A stretch of 64,000 nucleotides of DNA from UBA10438 sp044238605 (lineage in GTDB: Bacteria > Bacteroidota > Ignavibacteria > Kapaibacteriales > Kapaibacteriaceae): the NCBI GenBank assembly GCA_044238605.1, contig JBIICY010000002.1, positions 62,001 through 126,000 on the forward strand. The letters are read 5' to 3'. Shown here piece after piece: positions 16,986 through 26,639 of the stretch (position 1 is its first letter; every line of letters starts with the position of its first letter). Made by a program: the position numbers and the translations under genes. The notes under the pieces are model-generated. The model did no database searches, had not been told where the DNA came from, and saw only the letters and a list, made by a program, of their open reading frames with translations.

Positions 16986-17947
16986 GGTTTCAGAGACATT
17001 AGCACCGACACACGCGCAGCGTCAACAATGTCGCTAGCTGAACAGCCACGAGACAGGTCGCAGTATGGTTTTGCTAGTCCTTGAAGGATAGGGCCTATGG
17101 CCTTCGCACCCGCGAGACGTTCCGTGAGTTTATAGGCGCTGTTGCCAGCGTCAAGGTTGGGAAATACAAGAATGTTTGCATCTCCACGTAACGGTGACGA
17201 AGGTGCCTTGCGATCTGCAACGCCCGGAACGATTGCAGCATCAATCTGCAGCTCACCGTCAGAGACGATGTAGGTGTGCTGTGCTCTAAATCCTTGAGCC
17301 GCCTTGCGTACTTTCTCGACTAATGGGTGCTCGGCGCTGCCATGCGTGGAAAAACTAATGAATGCTACTTTCGGTTCGGTGGTCGATAGCGCGCTGTATG
17401 AGTTGGACGTTGCAAGCGCAATGTCTACTAGCTGCTCGGCAGTGGGGTCTGGCAGCACACCACAGTCGGCAAACAGGTAGAACTTGCTCGGGAAGTCCAT
17501 GATGAAGTAACTCGATAGGGTGGAAATCCCCGGTGCAAGTCCAACAGTCCAGAGTGCTGCACGAATAACGTCTCCAGTGGTCGAGACAGAGCCGGCTACT
17601 GCTGCGTCAGCCAGACCCGCGTGCACCATCCATCCTGCAACAAACAGTGGCTGCTCGGCAAGAATATATGCTTGTTGATCTGTGAGCCCCTTGGCAGACC
17701 GACGTTCTGCGAGGAATGATGCCACTTCTTGGCAGTGTACTGCGGGGTCCACGAATTGTACTTCAGAAGGGAAATCATCTCCGTGGATAACGCATGCTTG
17801 TTCTCGTGAAATGAGTGCGATTGGAACGCATGAGTGCTCTGATGCCAACGTTGCTATTGCAGATAGGACACGGATGTCATGAGCGTCGGCAAACACGACT
17901 TTTCGGCCTGATCCACTCGTTCGTTGTGGGAACGTTTCACAAATCAT
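16982..17947 (-). CDS. pta: Phosphate acetyltransferase
   Basis: 321-residue phosphotransacetylase interconverting acetyl-CoA and acetyl phosphate. The C-terminal core shows FADCGVLPDPTAEQLVDIA, VAFISFSTHGSA, GELQIDAAIVPGVADRKAP and NILVFPNLDAGNSAYKL, typical of Pta rather than phosphobutyryltransferase. There is no N-terminal DRTGG extension, so this is the short form. No acetate kinase gene is nearby. It overlaps the propeller lipoprotein gene by four bases. Confidence 0.9.
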   Translation of the reverse strand: MICETFPQRTSGSGRKVVFADAHDIRVLSAIATLASEHSCVPIALISREQACVIHGDDFPSEVQFVDPAVHCQEVASFLAERRSAKGLTDQQAYILAEQPLFVAGWMVHAGLADAAVAGSVSTTGDVIRAALWTVGLAPGISTLSSYFIMDFPSKFYLFADCGVLPDPTAEQLVDIALATSNSYSALSTTEPKVAFISFSTHGSAEHPLVEKVRKAAQGFRAQHTYIVSDGELQIDAAIVPGVADRKAPSSPLRGDANILVFPNLDAGNSAYKLTERLAGAKAIGPILQGLAKPYCDLSRGCSASDIVDAARVSVLMSLKP

Positions 17948-18975
17948 TTCGGGACGCCGAGCATTGCCGCGGCACGTCTATTTTGCGGAATTGTAAACTT
18001 CCTTTCTGAAGCATCTTCGTTGAAGACAACAACATCAGGTGTTTGCCCACCTGCAGCGCGTTGGCAAATGATTTCTGCTCGAGCATCATTGTATGAGACG
18101 ATGTCAAACGAGTCTGCAATCGCCGACGATACTCTTGACCGTGTGCGGGTGCTAACCCGCAACAGACCGGACTGCACAGGAACATAGGCCTGTTGTGATG
18201 ATGAGATTGCAAGTCCACGCGGAAACTGCTTTGGACCATCTGTGACATTGATGGTAAGATCAAGTGTTTTCAGCACATCACGTGTTGCAGGGCTGATGAA
18301 TGAGATGGTTGGCGTAGTGGGGGCCTCACGATTGACCTTGCCGTTACCAAGACTCACGACGCAAAACACATTTGCTGCAGCATCGTCGCGGATATACCAT
18401 GGTGACTGCGTAATCTCAATCTTATCCACGATCGTATTTGTCCTCGTATCAAGGATGATTACCGCGTTGGAATCAGGAATAGTTGCAGCCAGCTGATTGC
18501 CAAGGCAGGCAATCTGCCGCGCCGCACCTGGCGTTGGTATTGTGCTTGCCACAGCAGATGCTGTAAGATCGACGACACCAATGCACTTGTTGACTGGGGA
18601 GACAGCGTAGGCCGTAGTCGCATTTGCGAAACAAAGGTCCGTGATGCCGTCAAGCTCTCCAAAGGTGAAGATCGTATCACTATAGATCAACTTCTCTGCA
18701 TCGTAAACAACAATCCACGGTCTGTTGTTGCTGAAGATGTAGATATTGTTACGAAATCTCACCATTGATGGCGAAGTTCCAAAGTCTACGTTATTAGGGT
18801 TCGCACTCGTAGCTACACCAGCTGGAACAGGTGTCGATTGAAGATCGGTACTGCCGCTTGTGGAGACGAGTCGCCATTCATCAACAAATGAGTTTACCAG
18901 GGGCTCTTCCGGGCTGCAGCTCCAAAGCAATATCACTGCGAGAAGAAGCACATATCGTTGTAGCATGATTATCAT
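17944..18975 (-). CDS. Beta-propeller (YVTN-like) lipoprotein
   Basis: 343-residue putative lipoprotein. The N terminus has a hydrophobic signal followed by a lipobox-like LWSC (Cys at about residue 20). The rest consists of repeated beta segments of the YVTN/NHL type, for example NAVIILDTRTNTIVDKIEI and NKCIGVVDLTASAVASTI, suggesting a seven-bladed-type propeller anchored to the envelope. Function is unknown. ATG at 18975 overlaps the punA stop by four bases; an ATG at 18966 is an alternative start. It sits oddly between two metabolic enzymes. Confidence 0.75.
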   Translation of the reverse strand: MIIMLQRYVLLLAVILLWSCSPEEPLVNSFVDEWRLVSTSGSTDLQSTPVPAGVATSANPNNVDFGTSPSMVRFRNNIYIFSNNRPWIVVYDAEKLIYSDTIFTFGELDGITDLCFANATTAYAVSPVNKCIGVVDLTASAVASTIPTPGAARQIACLGNQLAATIPDSNAVIILDTRTNTIVDKIEITQSPWYIRDDAAANVFCVVSLGNGKVNREAPTTPTISFISPATRDVLKTLDLTINVTDGPKQFPRGLAISSSQQAYVPVQSGLLRVSTRTRSRVSSAIADSFDIVSYNDARAEIICQRAAGGQTPDVVVFNEDASERKFTIPQNRRAAAMLGVPK

Positions 18976-19790
18976 GTGATCTTTGGTAAAAGCGTTGTGA
19001 TGAGTGCTGTCATTTTTGGTTCGGCAATGGCCGCCGCCTCTAAGACGTGTTCCAAACTAACTGCTTGCAGCGAATCTGGGAAGCACTCGTCGGTGATAAT
19101 GCTCACTCCGAACACTTCCATGCCCATGTGCCGGGCAACGATGCATTCCGGCACCGTGCTCATCCCGACAACATCTGCACCGATAGACCGTAAAAAGCGG
19201 TATTCAGCCCTTGTCTCAAGGTTTGGACCTGTTACCGCAACATACACTCCACGGTGGACCCTAATCCCGAGCTCTAGGGCTGTATCTTCTGCAAGCGCAA
19301 GCAGTCGCTGAGAGTATGGCTCGCTCATATCGGGGAAACGAGGGCCCAGCTCGTCCATGTTTGGTCCAACGAGAGGATTATCCCCCAGGAGGTTGATGTG
19401 ATCATCGATAAGCATGATATCACTACGCTTATACAATGGATTCATCCCCCCGCATGCATTCGATACGATAAGTGTTTTTACCCCCAATAGCTTAAAGATC
19501 CGCACGGGTAGTGTGATCTGCTGGAGGGTGTATCCTTCGTACTGATGAAAGCGCCCCTGCATAACTACGACGGAGACTCCGTCAATATCACCAAAGATCA
19601 GCCGCCCCTTATGAGATTCCACTGTGCTGGTGGGAAAGCCTGGAATTTCCTGATAAGGTATTGAAAGTACAATATTTACCTTGTCTACCAAGGCACCCAA
19701 GCCCGTACCGAGAATGATGCCTATTGTTGGTGTCCCGTCGTATCTGGACCGGACGTTGGCATATGCCTGTTGTACTTCTGTATATGTCAT
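18972..19790 (-). CDS. punA: Purine nucleoside phosphorylase (trimeric, PunA type)
   Basis: 272-residue enzyme that phosphorolyses inosine and guanosine to base and ribose-1-phosphate. Motifs of the trimeric high-molecular-mass-type family are IILGTGLGALVD (phosphate loop), VVVMQGRFHQYEGYTLQQ, VSNACGGMNPLY (purine site) and VTGPNLETRAEYRFL. It is first in a three-gene unit with the propeller lipoprotein and pta. No clear promoter box was found in the 267-nt region upstream. Confidence 0.94.
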   Translation of the reverse strand: MTYTEVQQAYANVRSRYDGTPTIGIILGTGLGALVDKVNIVLSIPYQEIPGFPTSTVESHKGRLIFGDIDGVSVVVMQGRFHQYEGYTLQQITLPVRIFKLLGVKTLIVSNACGGMNPLYKRSDIMLIDDHINLLGDNPLVGPNMDELGPRFPDMSEPYSQRLLALAEDTALELGIRVHRGVYVAVTGPNLETRAEYRFLRSIGADVVGMSTVPECIVARHMGMEVFGVSIITDECFPDSLQAVSLEHVLEAAAIAEPKMTALITTLLPKIT

Positions 19791-19874
19791 ACTGCTGTAG
19801 CGCGAGTTGGAGAAATCGTTTTAGGGGCCCTGGAAAATCGGACGTATGGGCAAGTTTTGTGCAAAAGTCTGGAC

Positions 19875-19904
19875 TTGCCTGCTCTCGGAAAATATCTAAT
19901 TTTC
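19875..19904 (+). promoter_or_regulatory. Weak candidate promoter for the T9SS cargo gene
   Basis: TTG (19875-19877), a 19-nt spacer and TAATTTTC (19897-19904; one mismatch to TAnnTTTG) lie in the 267-nt region between punA and the giant secreted-protein gene. The leader would be about 145 nt. Nothing else recognisable is present in this gap on either strand. Confidence 0.3.
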
Positions 19905-20057
19905 CTCCGCAGGCATGGAACGTTTTATCTCCAGCGTTGTTTTTCGTACTGTTCGGTGTAGAGCATACGCCGAGTGCCTTGAAGACGAGGATATGTGCGA
20001 CATGCCTAAGCCAAGCTCAATAATGTGTTAATGTCAAACTTCTTTACAGGGACGTTT

Positions 20058-23000
20058 ATGAAGCGTTCGATTACAACTTTGATCACGTCGATCGCGATGG
20101 TGATAGTGGCGTTGGCTACAATCAGCATCAGCGAGACACGGGCTCAGATTTTCGTCACGGTGGGTGGCGGACCAGGTGCCGCAGGGCCATTCTGGGGTCA
20201 GACCATTTACCCTAACCCATTCATGGACTATTGGTGGACCATTCGTAGCCAATACTTCCTTCGCGCATCTGAGCTAACGTTTCACGGGATGAACCCTGGG
20301 CAAATCGTTTCCATGGCGCTCAGGATGAGAAACGCTGCTCCATACACGGCGCGTAACGTAACAATTAAGATTCGTCAGACTACGAATGCGGGGCTTACGA
20401 ATCCACAGTCCGACGCCGGTATGACCACCGTGTTCTCCTCGGGTGCATATCAGCTTCCGACGATTGTAAACACGCCTACGTGGTTAACATTCCCGTTCAG
20501 CCAGCCGTTTCAATGGGACGGCGTGAGTAACCTCCACATCGAGATCTGCACATACCGCACTGGGTTTGCGTTTATCTTCCCAGAGTACGAGTACGTGCAA
20601 CCGGTCCCGATTTACGCAACACAGTCGTTCTTTTACTCTGACGGGCAGAATTTCTGCGTTACAAACCCTAACGCAACCGGATACGCAATTCGTCCAACAC
20701 TCCAGTTTGGTGTATTGGCTGGTATCGAGCAGTCGTTCCCAGACGATGTAGATCCACGCCGCATCTTGCGCACGGGAGTAGTATACGACGGTGTAGATCC
20801 TGCGTTTCCGAAGCCATCGCTGTCGTTCCGCCAGAGCCTCAATCAGAACATCACACTTCAGTACCGCATTGTAGGTCCGCTGCCAAGTGAAAACGTTATC
20901 TATCAGGCTCGCAAAAATGGCAACCCTCTTATCAGCCATGTTGCAGCTGCAGCAGGTTTGTTTACCTACACGTTTGATGAAGCAACTGGTCCTGCTGCAG
21001 GCCCAGTGGGCGCCCTAAATCTGACAAACATTGCCGGAGGCTCCTATCGCGTAGAAGCATTGTACTCTATACCTGGATACACTCAGCAGTACCTGAAAGA
21101 GTTTATCATCGCCTACCCGAACGACCTTTCTGTTCGCTCGATACGTTCACCGTTGGCAATTCCTAGAAAGTATCCGAAGGGTGTATCAATTCCTGTATCG
21201 GCTACGATCCAAAACGTTGGTGTGAATGATGTGACTAGCGCTGAGATCATTGCGCGGGTGTTCCGTCAGCCAGATAACGTTCAGATTTGGGCAGATACTG
21301 TGCAGTTCCAAGGTGCATTGGCAACAGGTCAGGTTGGAACCATTGACTTCGATAATTTCCAAACAAACGAAGTCAGCAAGTTCTCGATCACGATCTGCGC
21401 AAACCTTCTCAACGCAATTGATAATCAGGCAGCGAATGATTGTGCTCCATTGACAGGCCAGCGCCAGTTCCAAACGCTCTACAACGAAGAGGTTGGTGCT
21501 AATGCGATTATTGCCCCAATCAATTCGGGCACATACTATTCGCGACGCCCATTCCTACCACGTGCACAGATCATCAATGGTGGTATTCAGGATCTTTCTA
21601 ACATCCCCACGCGTCTGCAGATCTACAGACTTCCTGCCCGTACGCTCGTTTACAATCAGCTTGTAAACGTTCCGGATGTTGGAGCAGAGGTTCCGCTCAA
21701 TGTTTCTAGCGTTGAGTTTCCAGCGTTCACTCCTTCAGAAGCCGGTGATTATGAGGCATGCCTAACAACGGAATATCCAGGCGATCCAGTGCCTACGAAT
21801 AATCAGATCTGTCAGCTGTTCTCCGTTCAACCGGCACTTGCTGGAACCTATACGATCGGTACACTAAAGGCGGGCAATCCTAGAAACTATCTCAATGTTC
21901 AGCTAGCCGTTGACGATCTGTATCGGAAGGGAGTTGCTGGTCCGGTTGAATTTGAGTTGACCGATGCTTCGTACACGGTTGGTAACGGCCTGCTCGGGCA
22001 GCCTGCACTCGACCTCAGCGGTAAGATCATTGGTGTTTCCGCAACCAATACCATCACATTCAAACCTTCGGTTGAGCGTTCGGTATCAAAGGGAAGCATC
22101 ACCATTACCCTTAACAGCGGTAATGGCGTAGGGGTATTGCTCGGACAGACCATTCTGGCGTCAAACCCGAACGCGGTGCAGTTCGAGTTCCAGAAGGATC
22201 CTACACTTGCAAACTCAGATGGTAACATTCGTTTCGATGGTGGCTCGCAACGGTCGATGAACATCGAGCTCCAGACCACATCGAGCTTCCGCGCGCCGTT
22301 CTATCTTGGCGACGGTTCCCGTGACATTCACGTGAAGAACCTCGTTATTCGGAACTCACCGGGTTCTCCTGCAAGCTATTCTACAACGCTGCCGTCGATC
22401 AATTATGCATTCAACCAATTCAAGTTTGATGCAGACTTGCGTACAGGTAACGTAACGTACTCTGCTGGTATCGTAAGTCGTCAGAAAGTGCCGCTTGGAC
22501 GTGATGGCAACAATGCCGACAGGCTTGATACAATCCCAGGATCGAACAACGTTTACCAGAACAACGAAATCTCAGGTTTTGGTTATGGTGTGGTCTCGAT
22601 TGGTATCGGAGCGCTGATCAAGGGTGGTGTGAATGAATTCCGTCCGTACTATTCAACAGGCACTCAAATCAGCGGTAATACGATCTTCAACGTTCGTGCA
22701 GCTGGTATCTTCCTTGGATATGAGGATAACGCGCAGGTATCAGGAAATCGTATCTACAACGTAGGTACGCAGGCAACGGGCGGAACGAACGTAGAAGCAG
22801 CCGGTATCGTAGCAGGGGGCGTAAGCCGTTACCATAACATCAATAGCCGTATTGATCGCAACGAGATCTCAGCGGTATCCGGTGATGTATGGGCACGCGG
22901 TATTGTTGTTGAACAGGTGCGTAATGCTTATCCTGCACTTGGTGTTGGTGGAACAGAGTATTTCCCGAAGCTTAATGAAGCTACCATGGTAGCCAACAAC

Positions 23001-25559
23001 GTTATCTGGGGAGTCAAGCGTTCGGTTGCCGGTGCCAACATGGCAGGTATCCATCTCTACACCCAGCGCAGCACAACTGCAACAGGGGTTCAGAGGCTGA
23101 TTTCTCCTTCAGAGAACAACAACAACTACTTCACACGCAAGGATATGATCGTTAACAACACGATCATGATGCAGAACGACAACATTGTTGGTTCTGGTGC
23201 AGTTGTGGGTCTCGGGGTGCAACATGCCAATGGTGCGGTTGTGAAGAACAACGCGATCATCATGCAGGGGGCAGCAAACTCGGGCGCTATCATGCACGCG
23301 GCAATGTTGTACCAAGGCATCCAGATGACTGACGGTAATGATCCGATGGCGCTCGTTAGTGATCGCAATGCATTTGACGTAGGTACTGCATCAGTGGTAC
23401 GTTTCATTGAGATCAATAACAACTCGGATCTCATCAGTGCCGGTTCTGATGATGAATTCCGGACGATTTCACAATGGCGTTCATGGACCAAGCGCGACAA
23501 CAATTCGGTAACTGGTTCTTTCGCGAATGACTTTGTGTTTAACGGTGTAGCACCAAACCAACAGCTTCGTATTAAGACAAACCCAACTCCAATTGGCTCG
23601 CTTCTAAGCAACCGTGGCGAGCGCATCGCAGCTATCACCAACGACATTGATGGTAATGCTCGTGGTGCTGCGGGGCAGCCATACGATCTTGGTGCAGACG
23701 AGTTTGATGGTCGTCAGTACGTAAAGGATCTTGAGGCAGTTACTGTGCTCAAGCCTACAGTATACCGTGCAACAACTGGTGGTAATTCCGATGCCGAGTA
23801 TATCATGACTCAGGCACCGGTAGCGGTTACTGGACTTATTCGCAACAACGGCGGACTTCCACAGACCAACTCACCGATTCGTTGCCGAATCTTCATCGAA
23901 ACACCAGCATCGAATAATGCCATGCTTGCTACGCCAGTTTGGAGTAGTGCGCCGGTTCTCGATCGCGTTGTGAGTGCAAACGTGAACAATGGCCAGGAAG
24001 CCAGCGTAGCCTTTAATATCAACTGGGAGCCGCAGTCATACCAGCAGCTCGCAGGTTTGGGATACACTGTGCCAGCTTCAAAGTCGGCTATGGTTAACAA
24101 CCTAACACCGCGCTACGTGATCGAAGTGTCGGTTTCTTCTGATGAAAATGCAAGCAATAACGTGACGTCAAAGGTTGTTCGCTTCTTCATGCTGCGCTCG
24201 AACAAGCGCATGATCGTTTCGTTGCGTGGCGGATCAGTAAACGTTACAGATCCAGCTTCAACTTCGAATCAGATCGCGTCACGTTTGAATGGCGACAGTC
24301 TCCGAACAACCATTGAACGTGTAGGCTACATCGTTGATCCTATCGGTGACAATATCAGCTTTGATGTTCTTGATCGTGATGGATTTGAAGAGCGCGCCAT
24401 CGATTACACGATGTACAAGACGGTATGGTGGTCTTCGAGTGATGATGCCTTGTCACGTTTCGAACGTCGTGATCTGCGGTTCTTTGTCGGTGCTGGTAAA
24501 GCAAACGATAAGAAAAACCTCGCTCTTGCAGGGCAGAACTATCCGCGTCAGCACGTTGGATTGAACGTTATTAACGATCAAAGCTTCATTCAAAGCATGC
24601 TCCGCGTAACGTCAGCAACACCAAACACACCAACGCAAACTCCGTACAGCGGAAGACGCGTGCGTGGTGAAGCTCTTGCGCGTGGATCCGTTGAGAGTGT
24701 AGTGCGTACAGGCGTTGCCAACGACCCAGAGCCGCAGCCTGCTCTCGTGCGCACATACAGCGATCTAACAACGTCGGGCGTTGTACAGCGTGCGTACGTG
24801 TATCCTCTTGGTGATCGTACAGTTGCAGCAGACTCAGTGATGGGTACTGCCACGGCTTCGTTGAACTTCAATTCCGTATACCTCGGTGTTGATTGGCGTC
24901 ACTGGCAGTCTACAGGTATCCGTACGGGTACCGAGCGGATTGTTCGCGGAATCGTTGACTTCTTTGAAACAAACGGCGGCATCGCCGTACCGGTTCAGTT
25001 GTCGTCGTTCGATGCAAAGGCCCGCGGACGCAATGTAGACGTAAGCTGGACAACAGCCACTGAAAAGGCAACAGATCGCTTTGAAATTGAACGCAGCGAT
25101 GTTCTCGCAGGCTCCGACGGTGCATTTGCAACTGTTGGATCATTGGCAGCAGCTGGAACAACGCAGACAAGCCGTGACTATATCTTCCGCGATGGAAACG
25201 TGCCTGCAGGACGCTACCTCTATCGTCTTACGACGATCGATCGTGATGGTTCCCGTGGTTCAACATCTGCCGTAGAAGTAGAAGTTGGTGGTGAGGGTAT
25301 GTCGGGTGTTGCTAGCATTTTGCCGCAGCCTGCATCAACAGAAGCTATGCTCAGCATCGATATGCCTGAAGCCGCTACAGCAACAGTGGAAATTGTGAAC
25401 GGCCTCGGTCAAACAGTGGAGGTATTGAACAGCGTTGTGTTCTCAGCTGGCACTCAAACGGTGTCGCTTCCGGTCTCTGCGTTGGCGAATGGTACATACA
25501 CTGTGGTGATCAGTAGCGGAGATCTTCGCATCTCTGCTCCGATGGTGATCCGCAAGTAA
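20058..25559 (+). CDS. Giant secreted protein with parallel beta-helix and T9SS C-terminal domain
   Basis: 1,833-residue exported protein. ATG at 20058 gives a clean signal peptide (MKRSITTLITSIAMVIVALA... ending ETRAQ); the in-frame ATG at 20025 only adds a hydrophilic lead. The N-terminal third has beta-sandwich and CARDB-like segments (NDLSVRSIRSPLAIPRKYPKG). The middle (roughly residues 610-1180) has right-handed parallel beta-helix repeats with many N-N-x-I strings such as NTYQNNEISG-type turns and VKNNAIIMQ. A FnIII-like unit follows (VDVSWTTATEKATDRFEIERS). The last ~80 residues are a T9SS sorting domain ending SGDLRISAPMVIRK. It is probably surface-attached or released. Ligand is unknown. 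A strong terminator follows. Confidence 0.88.
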   Translation: MKRSITTLITSIAMVIVALATISISETRAQIFVTVGGGPGAAGPFWGQTIYPNPFMDYWWTIRSQYFLRASELTFHGMNPGQIVSMALRMRNAAPYTARNVTIKIRQTTNAGLTNPQSDAGMTTVFSSGAYQLPTIVNTPTWLTFPFSQPFQWDGVSNLHIEICTYRTGFAFIFPEYEYVQPVPIYATQSFFYSDGQNFCVTNPNATGYAIRPTLQFGVLAGIEQSFPDDVDPRRILRTGVVYDGVDPAFPKPSLSFRQSLNQNITLQYRIVGPLPSENVIYQARKNGNPLISHVAAAAGLFTYTFDEATGPAAGPVGALNLTNIAGGSYRVEALYSIPGYTQQYLKEFIIAYPNDLSVRSIRSPLAIPRKYPKGVSIPVSATIQNVGVNDVTSAEIIARVFRQPDNVQIWADTVQFQGALATGQVGTIDFDNFQTNEVSKFSITICANLLNAIDNQAANDCAPLTGQRQFQTLYNEEVGANAIIAPINSGTYYSRRPFLPRAQIINGGIQDLSNIPTRLQIYRLPARTLVYNQLVNVPDVGAEVPLNVSSVEFPAFTPSEAGDYEACLTTEYPGDPVPTNNQICQLFSVQPALAGTYTIGTLKAGNPRNYLNVQLAVDDLYRKGVAGPVEFELTDASYTVGNGLLGQPALDLSGKIIGVSATNTITFKPSVERSVSKGSITITLNSGNGVGVLLGQTILASNPNAVQFEFQKDPTLANSDGNIRFDGGSQRSMNIELQTTSSFRAPFYLGDGSRDIHVKNLVIRNSPGSPASYSTTLPSINYAFNQFKFDADLRTGNVTYSAGIVSRQKVPLGRDGNNADRLDTIPGSNNVYQNNEISGFGYGVVSIGIGALIKGGVNEFRPYYSTGTQISGNTIFNVRAAGIFLGYEDNAQVSGNRIYNVGTQATGGTNVEAAGIVAGGVSRYHNINSRIDRNEISAVSGDVWARGIVVEQVRNAYPALGVGGTEYFPKLNEATMVANNVIWGVKRSVAGANMAGIHLYTQRSTTATGVQRLISPSENNNNYFTRKDMIVNNTIMMQNDNIVGSGAVVGLGVQHANGAVVKNNAIIMQGAANSGAIMHAAMLYQGIQMTDGNDPMALVSDRNAFDVGTASVVRFIEINNNSDLISAGSDDEFRTISQWRSWTKRDNNSVTGSFANDFVFNGVAPNQQLRIKTNPTPIGSLLSNRGERIAAITNDIDGNARGAAGQPYDLGADEFDGRQYVKDLEAVTVLKPTVYRATTGGNSDAEYIMTQAPVAVTGLIRNNGGLPQTNSPIRCRIFIETPASNNAMLATPVWSSAPVLDRVVSANVNNGQEASVAFNINWEPQSYQQLAGLGYTVPASKSAMVNNLTPRYVIEVSVSSDENASNNVTSKVVRFFMLRSNKRMIVSLRGGSVNVTDPASTSNQIASRLNGDSLRTTIERVGYIVDPIGDNISFDVLDRDGFEERAIDYTMYKTVWWSSSDDALSRFERRDLRFFVGAGKANDKKNLALAGQNYPRQHVGLNVINDQSFIQSMLRVTSATPNTPTQTPYSGRRVRGEALARGSVESVVRTGVANDPEPQPALVRTYSDLTTSGVVQRAYVYPLGDRTVAADSVMGTATASLNFNSVYLGVDWRHWQSTGIRTGTERIVRGIVDFFETNGGIAVPVQLSSFDAKARGRNVDVSWTTATEKATDRFEIERSDVLAGSDGAFATVGSLAAAGTTQTSRDYIFRDGNVPAGRYLYRLTTIDRDGSRGSTSAVEVEVGGEGMSGVASILPQPASTEAMLSIDMPEAATATVEIVNGLGQTVEVLNSVVFSAGTQTVSLPVSALANGTYTVVISSGDLRISAPMVIRK

Positions 25560-25576
25560 CACATGCACGAACAACA

Positions 25577-25611
25577 AAGCCCGATACTTGAAAAAGTATC
25601 GGGCTTTTCTT
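25577..25611 (+). terminator. Intrinsic terminator after the T9SS cargo gene
   Basis: A 13-bp perfect stem (25577-25589 with 25594-25606) closes on a GAAA tetraloop and is followed by TTCTTTTAT. It is 18 nt after the stop and may also limit readthrough from the opposing trhO. Confidence 0.9.
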
Positions 25612-25638
25612 TTATAGGGCTTAAAGAGAGAGTTTGTC

Positions 25639-26556
25639 TCAGGCGTAGACGGGTCTCTCGGGAGCAACCATGCATTCCATGCTGCACGCACTGTTAAAAA
25701 GCGTTTCGCATGGCTCGCATGAAAGATGCTGCGAATGGCAGCAGTAGTTCCTGCAGTTTACATAGCGTTCCGTTGGCTGGCCGCAGTGGTGACATGTACC
25801 GATGATGCGCCTGTCGTCAGTGTGATTGATAGGTACAGTGACACGCTCATCAAAAACATAGCACAATCCATCCCAGAGGGCCCCCTGAGTTTCCTTGTCC
25901 TTGCCATAGGAGACGATTCCACCGTCGAGCTGATAAACATTGGTAAATCCATCATGGATCATAAATGCCGTCAGCTTCTCACAGCGAATACCCCCTGTAC
26001 AGTAAGTAAGGACTGTCTTGTCTTTTTTGTCGCCAAAGTTTGCACGTATCCATTCGGGGAATTCACGGAATGACTCGCAATCCGGACGAATTGCACCGCG
26101 AAAGTGCCCGATGTCAAACTCATAGTCCGTTCGTCCATCAATGATAATGACGTCGCCTGATTCAATCTTTTCTTTCCATTCAACAGGATTAAGCCGATGA
26201 CCTGAGACATCAAGGGGATTTGAAGGTAGGTCTGCACGGAACGTTACCAGTTCCTTCTTTACCCGGACAAACATCTTCTGAAACGCATGCCCCGTAACCT
26301 CGTCGACCTTAAAGACCATCGTTGCAAATCGAGGATCTTTGGTAACGGCTTCTCTGTAGGCGCTGCATGCTTCAACGGTACCCGATACGGTTCCATTGAG
26401 ACCCTCCGGTGCTACGAGAATCCGCCCCTTCAAACCAAGGTCGTTGCAGAGTTGGCGATGTTGATCAGCGAATGTTTCCGGATCGTCGATCGCTACAAAC
26501 TGGTAGTACAAGAGCACATGATACACGGAGATCTGCCCCTTTCCGTCGTTGAACAT
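25639..26556 (-). CDS. trhO: Rhodanese-domain tRNA uridine(34) hydroxylase TrhO
   Basis: 305-residue TrhO/YceA family protein that hydroxylates U34 of certain tRNAs to 5-hydroxyuridine. The N-terminal ferredoxin-like domain (VAPEGLNGTVSG) is followed by a rhodanese domain with active Cys C186 in TYCTGGIRCEKL; the second Cys C192 is also conserved in the family. The C-terminal Cys-rich tail (CHHCGQPT, CRNYCCH) may bind zinc. A TAGATTTG box lies only 7 nt upstream of the start codon. Confidence 0.92.
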   Translation of the reverse strand: MFNDGKGQISVYHVLLYYQFVAIDDPETFADQHRQLCNDLGLKGRILVAPEGLNGTVSGTVEACSAYREAVTKDPRFATMVFKVDEVTGHAFQKMFVRVKKELVTFRADLPSNPLDVSGHRLNPVEWKEKIESGDVIIIDGRTDYEFDIGHFRGAIRPDCESFREFPEWIRANFGDKKDKTVLTYCTGGIRCEKLTAFMIHDGFTNVYQLDGGIVSYGKDKETQGALWDGLCYVFDERVTVPINHTDDRRIIGTCHHCGQPTERYVNCRNYCCHSQHLSCEPCETLFNSACSMECMVAPERPVYA

Positions 26557-26562
26557 TGATTC

Positions 26563-26613
26563 GCAAATCTACGGACCTCTATCCATACCGGGGGTGACAG
26601 TTCGTAGATTTGC
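26563..26613. promoter_or_regulatory. Divergent promoter region with inverted TAGATTTG boxes
   Basis: GCAAATCTACG (26563-26573) and CGTAGATTTGC (26603-26613) form an exact 11-bp inverted repeat separated by 29 nt. Each arm contains TAGATTTG pointing away from the other, one towards trhO and one towards the TPR-protein operon. No good TTTG -33 box is seen for either. It may act as two -7 elements or as a repressor-binding palindrome. Confidence 0.5.
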
Positions 26614-26639
26614 CTTGCAGTCAGGAGGATGATATACCG

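Noticed and set aside
22550..23300. Repetitive Asn-rich coding sequence as a DNA repeat array
   Set aside because: The periodicity is at protein level (beta-helix turns); the DNA does not repeat exactly and there are no CRISPR-like spacers.
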